Origin: Bacteroidota bacterium
GTDB taxonomy: Bacteria; Bacteroidota; Bacteroidia; B-17B0; Aurantibacillaceae
Direction of reading: 5' to 3'
Assembly (NCBI GenBank): GCA_017303905.1
Contig: JAFLBH010000003.1
Location: 1 to 64,000, forward strand
Length of the DNA: 64,000 nt
Position numbers and translations under genes: made by a program. Under the pieces are notes generated by a model, which had not been told where the DNA came from, did no database searches, and saw nothing but the letters and a program-made list of their open reading frames with translations. Shown one piece after another: positions 1-6,909 of this stretch (position 1 is the stretch's first letter; each line of letters opens with the position of its first letter).

Positions 1-99
1 TTTCCACTGTTTCCACTGTTTCCACTGTTTCCACTGTTTCCACTGTTTCCACTGTTTCCACTGTTTCCACTGTTTCCACTGTTTCCACTGTTTCCACTG
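1..99 (-). repeat. Perfect 9-bp tandem repeat, 11 copies, encoding (Asn-Ser-Gly)n
   Basis: The unit TTTCCACTG occurs eleven times without a mismatch and continues to the window edge, so the true copy number is unknown. In the frame of the minus-strand gene it reads AAC AGT GGA, that is Asn-Ser-Gly. The unit is three codons long, so copy-number changes keep the frame. It follows an Asn run and probably forms a flexible linker. Confidence 0.95.
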
Positions 100-3000
100 T
101 TGTTATTGTTGTTATTGTTAGAAGGAGCGCATTCGCCTTTAGTATCGCCGTGAGCTTGATGCGCCGGCCATGCGCTTTCAGGAATCTCAATCGTTTGAGG
201 ATTGCCTGCGTTTCCGGGAGGAATGTGACAAATTGTTATTTTCTTTTCGGGAGTGTTTCCTCCTCCCGAATTATTATTGCCGCCACCTGTATTTCCGTTA
301 GGGAATCCACCGCCCATACTTCCACTGGTATTACAAATACCATTGTAGTCGCCATGAGCCTGATGTGCCGGCCATGCACTTTCAGGAATTTCAATAGTTT
401 GAGGATTAGCAGTATTTCCAGGAGGAATATGGCAAATTGTTATCTTCTTTTCTTCTGCAGGAGGTGAAACTCGCGGACAAACTCCCATTTCATCTCCGTG
501 CGCCTGGTGTTGTGACCATTGACTTTGTTTAATTGTCAGTGTTTGCTTACCGTTATTTCCATCATTATGACAAATCACGATATCAGGATCAGGAGTTGTG
601 TTATTCGTATTTCCTACTGCTTTCGGACAAGGACCTTTTGAATCACCATGGGACTGATGTTGTGCCCACTGACTTTCTTTAATAGTCATAGTAATTGGTT
701 CTCCTGTTAACTCAATATGACATATCACAATATCCGGATCAAATACAGGTTCCGCGTTTACCACTTTAGGACATGTTCCCTGAACATCGCCATGCGCCTG
801 GTGTTGTGCCCACTGACTTTGCTTAATTGTAATTGTTTGTTTTCCTCCATTACCATCGTTGTGGCAAATAACAATATCCGCATCTTCAACTTGACCCGGA
901 TCTTTTACCGGCTTGCAAGCACCTTCGTAGTCACCGTGTGCCTGATGTTGCGGCCATTCACTCACATTAATTGTTATGGTCTCGTACGAAATTCTACCTG
1001 TACGATGACAGATAACCATTGTTTGAGTTGTTTGTCCGATTACCTTTTGCTCGTGTTTTACAATGGCACTTGCCGTATTAGAACCATTCGGATTAGTCAC
1101 TTTTACTTCAAATAGGTTATTACTATTCGGATTAAGTGTGGCATTATATTCGATAAAACCTGCATTGTAAATAAAATTGCTTACAATGGCGCCGTTAAAT
1201 TTAACCTCCGCCTGTGATGCATTATCAATGAAATTGGTAGTTGCTTTAAACAGATAAGTTAATGCACTTGTAGTGTATGGTGATGGCTGAGGATTTGTTA
1301 TAACAACTGAAGGGGGCGGAGACTTCTTAATAATCTCATAATTAATAATAACAGATTTCGCATCGGCAGAAACACTATTCTTAGCGCTTACAACAATGCT
1401 GTTATTGCCTTGCATAAGATTTACCGGAAAAGTAACATTTCCTGCATTATAGTTAAACGGAATTGAAGCTCCATTTAATGAAACGGTAACTTGAGCAGCT
1501 GAAGTTACACCGGTAACCACTGATACAACATTGTAGGAAGGCGAATTTACTTTGGTAGGTGAAGTGGCAGGGTTTGTTATGGTTACCTTAACAGGGCGTG
1601 TTGTTACACCCGTATTTGTACCAACAGCGATTGGTTGATTATAATTAATCACCATTAATTTATTGTCGCTACCAAATTTATTTACAGCATTAATCTCTAA
1701 AACATTACTTCCCTTTTGAAGTGGTAACATTACAGAGAATTGTCCGTTTAAGGTACTATAAGAATAATTACTTAATGGCGAGTTATTGAACTTAACTGTT
1801 ACATCGTAATTGGATTTCACATTATAAATGGTGGCATTCACTTCTGTTTCTGCTACCGTTGTTAAATAAGGATTAGCGGCAGGTTTGGTGTAAACAATCT
1901 GCGGTGGTTGCCCTGCTAAACTTATGATGGTTGTTTTAGAATCTGTACCTGCCTTATTGGTTGCTTTTACTGTAACTGTATTATTACCCGGTACTAATAG
2001 CGCTTCAAAATTCACATCCTTACCCGAGAAACTGAAATTATTTACCGGTACACCGTTCACGGTTACAAACACCTGAGAAGAATTTGTTACATTGAATACG
2101 TTTGCCAACACGTTATACGACTCTAAACGTTGTTCACTGTAAGGAGAAACGGATGGATTTACAAAATTCACAATTGGAGGATTTACCTGTTGCGCATTCG
2201 TATTAGTAATAGTTTGTACCGTGTTTGTTGGCTGAGTGGTTAATGAATTAGTTGGAGGCGGAACATAATTATTATTTGTAGTTGAAGTAGTTTTGGTTTT
2301 ACCTTTTCCTAATGTAAATAACAAGTTCAATCCGGTATAGTGATAGTAATCGTTACTTCCGACAATGAAATAATTGTTTTTACCTACAATTCCATCCATA
2401 AAGTCGGCATTCGCCCCCATTGGCCAGGTTATTTTGTATTCATAAACAATGGCAAATCCTCTCGAGATTTGATAACCTAATCCAATTCCTGCCGATGGAG
2501 CAAACGTAATTAAATCACCACGCTTACTTCCGTTCGCATACGACTCATATGATTTATCCAATAAGTTTTTATGACTTGAAAGAATTGATGATGAACCGCC
2601 CGTAGAATCAACTAAAGCATAATTATACATTAAACCATCATTCGTTAAATTTGTTTTAGCTCTAAATCCTGCAATCCCTACTCCTCCCCATAGATTTAAG
2701 ATGACGCGTGTTTTCTCGCGCAAGCGATTAAAACTTATTTGCAACTCGAGAGCACCTTCACTTACTTGTGTTAAATAATTATTATATACATAAGGCACTT
2801 TTAAACTTGTATCGGCGTAATTAATATTAGGGTCATACGTTCCGTTTAATGAAGGATTGTTTGATACATTATAATTTCTTTTTGAATCCAATCCATATGT
2901 ATTCCCAAAAAGACCACGTCCGCGTATTGCCAGACTAAAAAAGTTCTCGGGTTTTTCGAAAAGTCCTTTTTCAAGAGTAAAACCTCCTGCTACACCGGCT

Positions 3001-3137
3001 GTACTTCTTACGTCGGATGTTTGCCACATCCCGCCTATATTTAATCCAAATCGCCAGGAATTATATTTATAGCTTATAGATTGAGAAAACAATTCAGCTA
3101 CAGCTAAAACAAAAATGATTGTAAATATTTTTTTCAT
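1..3137 (-). CDS. Large envelope protein with barrel-like N-terminus, Ig-like modules and six CH-HxxHGD-C modules (partial, C-terminus outside window)
   Basis: An open frame runs from an ATG at 3137 to the window edge, about 1045 codons without a stop. Residues 1-19 are a signal peptide ending near FSQ. Residues 20-285 look like a small outer-membrane beta-barrel: alternating aromatic strands with a last strand ending in LLFTLGKG. Four Ig-like modules of about 90-100 residues follow (near 319, 411, 512 and 607), each opening with a Pro-rich (V/I)-x-x-x-x-P segment and containing V-x-x-N-G/N. Six short modules with CH, HxxHGD and a closing Cys fill about 706-1001, then an Asn-rich linker and (Asn-Ser-Gly)n. 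I do not recognise a named family for the whole protein. If the barrel is real and both its ends are periplasmic, the modules would sit in the periplasm; this is inference. A terminator precedes it, so it probably has its own promoter. Confidence 0.85.
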   Translation of the reverse strand, partial: MKKIFTIIFVLAVAELFSQSISYKYNSWRFGLNIGGMWQTSDVRSTAGVAGGFTLEKGLFEKPENFFSLAIRGRGLFGNTYGLDSKRNYNVSNNPSLNGTYDPNINYADTSLKVPYVYNNYLTQVSEGALELQISFNRLREKTRVILNLWGGVGIAGFRAKTNLTNDGLMYNYALVDSTGGSSSILSSHKNLLDKSYESYANGSKRGDLITFAPSAGIGLGYQISRGFAIVYEYKITWPMGANADFMDGIVGKNNYFIVGSNDYYHYTGLNLLFTLGKGKTKTTSTTNNNYVPPPTNSLTTQPTNTVQTITNTNAQQVNPPIVNFVNPSVSPYSEQRLESYNVLANVFNVTNSSQVFVTVNGVPVNNFSFSGKDVNFEALLVPGNNTVTVKATNKAGTDSKTTIISLAGQPPQIVYTKPAANPYLTTVAETEVNATIYNVKSNYDVTVKFNNSPLSNYSYSTLNGQFSVMLPLQKGSNVLEINAVNKFGSDNKLMVINYNQPIAVGTNTGVTTRPVKVTITNPATSPTKVNSPSYNVVSVVTGVTSAAQVTVSLNGASIPFNYNAGNVTFPVNLMQGNNSIVVSAKNSVSADAKSVIINYEIIKKSPPPSVVITNPQPSPYTTSALTYLFKATTNFIDNASQAEVKFNGAIVSNFIYNAGFIEYNATLNPNSNNLFEVKVTNPNGSNTASAIVKHEQKVIGQTTQTMVICHRTGRISYETITINVSEWPQHQAHGDYEGACKPVKDPGQVEDADIVICHNDGNGGKQTITIKQSQWAQHQAHGDVQGTCPKVVNAEPVFDPDIVICHIELTGEPITMTIKESQWAQHQSHGDSKGPCPKAVGNTNNTTPDPDIVICHNDGNNGKQTLTIKQSQWSQHQAHGDEMGVCPRVSPPAEEKKITICHIPPGNTANPQTIEIPESAWPAHQAHGDYNGICNTSGSMGGGFPNGNTGGGNNNSGGGNTPEKKITICHIPPGNAGNPQTIEIPESAWPAHQAHGDTKGECAPSNNNNNNNSGNSGNSGNSGNSGNSGNSGNSGNSGNSGNSG
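132..1022 (-). repeat. Six tandem CH...HQ(A/S)HGD...C protein modules
   Basis: Translating the minus frame gives six modules of about 35-38 residues. Each begins (I/V)xICH, continues with a (T/M)ITI- or TIEIPESAWP-like strand, then W-(P/S/A)-(A/Q)-H-Q-(A/S)-HGD, and ends G-x-C. Modules 2-4 have ICHNDGN/ICHIELT and KQSQW or KESQW cores. Modules 5 and 6 are a near-duplicate pair with ICHIPPGN. The invariant residues are one Cys-His pair, two His plus Gly-Asp, and a final Cys. I recall single copies of this pattern in secreted Bacteroidota proteins but know no assigned function. Confidence 0.85.
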
Positions 3138-3154
3138 AGTACTAAGTTTTAAAT

Positions 3155-3178
3155 AAAAAACACAGAAAGAATCTGTGC
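3155..3178 (-). terminator. Rho-independent terminator after the PorE-like gene
   Basis: On the minus strand, CACAGA and TCTGTG pair around a 5-nt loop and are followed by TTTTTT. It lies 55 nt past the stop at 3233 and just before the gene starting at 3137, so the long operon probably ends here. Confidence 0.65.
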
Positions 3179-3203
3179 TTTTCATACCAATTATTTTGCC
3201 AAA

Positions 3204-3226
3204 GTCTTTTTAATATGTTAAAAGAC
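3204..3226. other. AT-rich inverted repeat after the PorE-like gene
   Basis: GTCTTTTTAA and TTAAAAGAC face each other around TATG, directly after the stop codon. The stem is weak. It may be a 3'-end structure preceding the stronger terminator, or may overlap the promoter of the next gene. Confidence 0.3.
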
Positions 3227-3232
3227 GTTAAG

Positions 3233-5914
3233 CTATAATTTTGGCGCCTCAACAATTTTAAACTCGGTTCGTCTGTTCTTTGCGTGTTCTTCATCCGAAC
3301 ATTCTACATTATTAGAACAATTATTCAGCAGTCTTGTTTCGCCGTAACCCACCGCCTTTAATCTTTTTTTATCAACGCCCTTTGCAATCATATAATCAAC
3401 AGCTGTTTTAGCGCGTTTTTGAGATAATGCCAAATTAAATTGATCACTACTGCGAGAATCGGTATGAGAGCTTAATTCAACCATTAAGTTCGGATTTGAT
3501 AACATTACAGCAATTACCTTATCCAATACTTTTTGTCCGGCTGCATCGTATTTATGGTCACCGAAAGCATATAGAATGTTTTCTACAATGGTAATTGAAT
3601 TAATACTATCCTGTTTGGCTTTGTTCTTCATTTCTAAAACCTGTAACCATGGATCATCAACTGTATATTCTCCCATAGCCACTTTATCAACCGACAATAC
3701 TTTAAACTCAAACTTTCCTTTTAAGGTTTTTATGAGCTCTTTATAAATTCTTCCTTTGTTATCTGCGATGTATAACTTCTTAATATTTGCCAAACGAGAA
3801 TCAGATTCATCCACATCGAATAAATAATCTAAGTTTGCCTTGAGATTTTTAAACTCGAACTTACCGTTTCCATCAGTAGTAATTGTTTGGTTCAATTCAT
3901 TATTGGTGTTATACAATTTGAGTTTTGCATTACCAAACGGTTTTTTATCCTGATCGTAAACATAACCATAAAGCTGCATAATTAAATCAGCATCGCTTAC
4001 ATCCAGATCGGTTAACATCACTTTTTCACTTGCTAACACATTAAACTTAAACTTACCCTGACCGGTAAAGAAGCTTTTAATTTCCTTTCCGCTTTTATTT
4101 GTTAAGGTAATTTTAGTATTAGAAGGGAATTCCAAATCCGACTCTACTAAACTGATGATATAATTCTGGTCGGAAGGAAGGCTTCTAAAAGCAAAGGCAC
4201 CGAATTCGTTTGTAGTTGTCGTCTCTATAACATCGCCCGATTTATTTGTTATGCTGATTTTTGCATTCTTAATTGGCTTACTTGGATTTTCACCAAACAA
4301 TAAGTTACCGGCAAGTGTTAAATCACCATCCGCATACAAATCAGGCAATCCATTCGGATCTAAAGGTAAATTTTTAAAGGCGTATTTATTTCCGTTTACA
4401 TTATTAGTTACACGTGAAATAACACCATTTGAGTTTGCCATGTAAAAACGTGCCTTATCTTTGAACATAGGATCATCAGAATCAACTGCCGCTAAATATT
4501 TCTTATCTGAATCTAAATTCTTGAATTCAAAATAACCCTTTTGATCGGTACGTGTTGAATCCATTTTTTTCTCATCCTGACCCAACAAATACACTTTCAC
4601 ATTTTTAGCAGGATCGTTGATGTTTTCAGTTAATAAAATGGTTCCGTTGACACTAATGTATTTATTTGTGTATTTAAACCAATAAATATCATCTTTACCC
4701 TTACCACCTTCACGGTTAGAAGTAAAGTATCCGGTTGAATCATTCAAGAAACATATCGAAAAATCATCAGCCTGACTATTTAATAACATACTTTCATTAC
4801 GGCTCACAATCCATTTACCTTCCTTTTCCTTCGCTGAGAAAACATCCAATCCTCCAAATCCGGCTAAGCCATTCGAAGAGAAAAACAAGGTTCCGTCTTT
4901 ACGCATGTAAGGGAACATTTCGTCGCCACTTGTATTAATATCAAATCCTAAATTCACGGGCTTATCCCATCCATCACCATTCTTTTTACAATACCACAAA
5001 TCTTTCCCACCTTGTCCTCCCGGCATATCAGAAGTAAAAAACAAATAATTACCATCCGCACTTAAACATGGATGCGCTACAGAATAAGCATCGCTATTGT
5101 ATTGAAATGGTTTGATCTTTGACCAATTAGTGCCTTTTCCGTTTGCAAAATAAATCTTTGCTCGGTTCACAAAGTCCTTGTCTTTCTTTTTTGTAATATA
5201 TTCAACTCGTGTGAACAAAAGTGTTTTTCCGTCTGCACTAAAATTAACCGGACCATCATGATAGTTCGTATTAATTTTACTACTGAATGATTTTTGGCCT
5301 TTTGATTTATCTACATCCACTTTAGATATAAACACATTCATATAAGGTTGTCCGTTTGCTTCATCTATAGGATATTCAATAAAATCAGCTTGCTTTTCAC
5401 CCACAAAAACAATTTTATTATCAAGTATAGCAGGACTAAACTCTGAACGAGGTGTATTGATGCCTTCCACATTTTTTATTTCGTACTCAATAGCTTTAGT
5501 TTGCCAATATTTAATTTGCTGACATGAACGAATAGCATTTTTTGCTTTAGAATCATTTGGTTTTTCCTCTAGATAAGCATAAAACTGATTCAGGGCTTCG
5601 TTATAATTATTATTTGTCTTCAGAACATACCCATAATGATAATGAACATCAGCAGGTAAGTTACCTTTAAGATCCACCGCCTGCTTATAGCTGCTTTCTG
5701 CCTTTTTAAATTCATTTAATAGACGGTAGCAATCACCCAGCTTAACTAAGGCATCTTGCTTATCCGGTCCATTCTTTTGAGATGCTTTTACATACAACGG
5801 AATTGCTTTCGCATACAATCCTTTGGAATAATACGCATCCGCTTTACCCTTTTGCGCCATTATAACTCCCGTTGCTAATACCAGTGTAACTATTACTAAG
5901 AACTTCCTACTCAT
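3233..5914 (-). CDS. PorE-like OmpA-family protein (TPR, PD40 propeller, regulatory-like domains, OmpA C-terminal)
   Basis: This 893-residue protein is probably a cell-envelope anchor linking peptidoglycan to a T9SS-related outer-membrane complex. A signal peptide covers about 1-20. TPR-like helices span about 22-140. A WD40-like (PD40) propeller covers 150-420, with blades such as FSADGKTLLFTR and LSADGNYLFFTSD. Three carboxypeptidase-regulatory-like modules fill 420-760, each with a GxFxFKNL-type strand. An OmpA-like domain at about 775-890 has the peptidoglycan-binding residues in HTDSRSS and NRRTEF. This matches the domain order known for PorE of Porphyromonas gingivalis, but here the regulatory-like domain is repeated. 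It lies 41 nt after the PorP/SprF gene. It could be a PorE paralog serving this locus rather than the housekeeping PorE. Confidence 0.9.
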   Translation of the reverse strand: MSRKFLVIVTLVLATGVIMAQKGKADAYYSKGLYAKAIPLYVKASQKNGPDKQDALVKLGDCYRLLNEFKKAESSYKQAVDLKGNLPADVHYHYGYVLKTNNNYNEALNQFYAYLEEKPNDSKAKNAIRSCQQIKYWQTKAIEYEIKNVEGINTPRSEFSPAILDNKIVFVGEKQADFIEYPIDEANGQPYMNVFISKVDVDKSKGQKSFSSKINTNYHDGPVNFSADGKTLLFTRVEYITKKKDKDFVNRAKIYFANGKGTNWSKIKPFQYNSDAYSVAHPCLSADGNYLFFTSDMPGGQGGKDLWYCKKNGDGWDKPVNLGFDINTSGDEMFPYMRKDGTLFFSSNGLAGFGGLDVFSAKEKEGKWIVSRNESMLLNSQADDFSICFLNDSTGYFTSNREGGKGKDDIYWFKYTNKYISVNGTILLTENINDPAKNVKVYLLGQDEKKMDSTRTDQKGYFEFKNLDSDKKYLAAVDSDDPMFKDKARFYMANSNGVISRVTNNVNGNKYAFKNLPLDPNGLPDLYADGDLTLAGNLLFGENPSKPIKNAKISITNKSGDVIETTTTNEFGAFAFRSLPSDQNYIISLVESDLEFPSNTKITLTNKSGKEIKSFFTGQGKFKFNVLASEKVMLTDLDVSDADLIMQLYGYVYDQDKKPFGNAKLKLYNTNNELNQTITTDGNGKFEFKNLKANLDYLFDVDESDSRLANIKKLYIADNKGRIYKELIKTLKGKFEFKVLSVDKVAMGEYTVDDPWLQVLEMKNKAKQDSINSITIVENILYAFGDHKYDAAGQKVLDKVIAVMLSNPNLMVELSSHTDSRSSDQFNLALSQKRAKTAVDYMIAKGVDKKRLKAVGYGETRLLNNCSNNVECSDEEHAKNRRTEFKIVEAPKL

Positions 5915-5955
5915 ATAATCTCTGTTTCTATTTTTAAAATTGTAATATTATTTTT

Positions 5956-6900
5956 TTATAAAGTACGTGGTGACACCATTTTTGATTTATACTTTCCAAA
6001 ATCAAAACCTAACATGATTTCGTGTGCACTACCTAAAACTCTTTGTTTTCCTAAGCCAGCGTCAAACGCATAACCTATACGTAATTGTTTGGTAGCGTAC
6101 ACCTGAAACAAGGCTCCAAAACCATAACCCTGACGAATAAAACCACCTAACCAAACACGCTTGGCTACAAAGAAATTCAGATTTAAATCTGCTGAAGTTC
6201 TTCCTCTCACCGTCTTTACCATTAATGAAGGCGCGAACAAAAAGTTTTCATTGATTACAAAAGAATATCCCATTGTTAAGAACATATGAGGACGCAATAC
6301 ATAACTTACCGAATAATCATTGGTAACACCATTGGTATCTAAAGCCTGGAAATTCCCTTTATAAATTTGCCCGTTATTTAAGTGAGTGGCACTTAAGCCA
6401 ACAAAGAATTTATTGGTGCGCAGGTATAATCCGGCGTCCACATCTAATGAACCTCTATTGGCATTATTTAAATCCGTATATGCTGTTTCATCGGCATCCT
6501 TATACTTTACTTCATTAAAATTGAATTTATACATAGCATACCCGGCGCGTGCTCCAAAAGCTAACTTTGTAGTATTTCCGATCTTTAAGATATAAGAAAT
6601 GTTACCATAAAATGCGCTAACTGTTTTCGCTCCGATTTTATCGCTTACAATATTTAAGCCTACACCTAGCTTATTATTCATAATCGGACTATGCACACTG
6701 AAAGCTGCTGTGGTTGGCGCGCCGTCGATTCCTGCCCATTGTTTTCTTACATCTGCAACAATTGCAATAGCATCGCGAGCTCCTGTGTAACCCGGATTAA
6801 TTACCAATTGATTAAACTGATACAAACTGTATTGAGGGTCTTGCTGCGCAAAGGTTTTTACAGTTGCAATAATTAATATTAAAATCAAGTTCTTCTTCAT
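5956..6900 (-). CDS. PorP/SprF family type IX secretion membrane protein
   Basis: A 314-residue outer-membrane protein of the PorP/SprF family (TIGR03519). The N-terminus after the signal peptide has the hallmark QQDPQYSLYQFNQLVINPGY followed by G-A-R-D and the QWAG motif. The rest is alternating beta strands, as in a barrel. In Flavobacterium johnsoniae, SprF is needed for secretion of the type-B-CTD adhesin SprB, and sprF-like genes usually lie just downstream of type-B cargo. That is the arrangement here, with two type-B cargo genes directly upstream and a PorE-like gene downstream. ATG at 6900 (MKKN) is preferred over an in-frame GTG at 6906. Confidence 0.93.
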   Translation of the reverse strand: MKKNLILILIIATVKTFAQQDPQYSLYQFNQLVINPGYTGARDAIAIVADVRKQWAGIDGAPTTAAFSVHSPIMNNKLGVGLNIVSDKIGAKTVSAFYGNISYILKIGNTTKLAFGARAGYAMYKFNFNEVKYKDADETAYTDLNNANRGSLDVDAGLYLRTNKFFVGLSATHLNNGQIYKGNFQALDTNGVTNDYSVSYVLRPHMFLTMGYSFVINENFLFAPSLMVKTVRGRTSADLNLNFFVAKRVWLGGFIRQGYGFGALFQVYATKQLRIGYAFDAGLGKQRVLGSAHEIMLGFDFGKYKSKMVSPRTL

Positions 6901-6909
6901 ATTCACTTC

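Noticed and set aside
1-99. CRISPR-like repeat array
   Set aside because: Units are 9 bp without spacers and are in frame with a coding sequence.
150-1115. Open frames on the plus strand opposite the CH/HGD modules
   Set aside because: They lie antisense to a well-supported repeat protein and encode Cys/Arg/Asn-rich nonsense without homology; they are by-products of the repeats.
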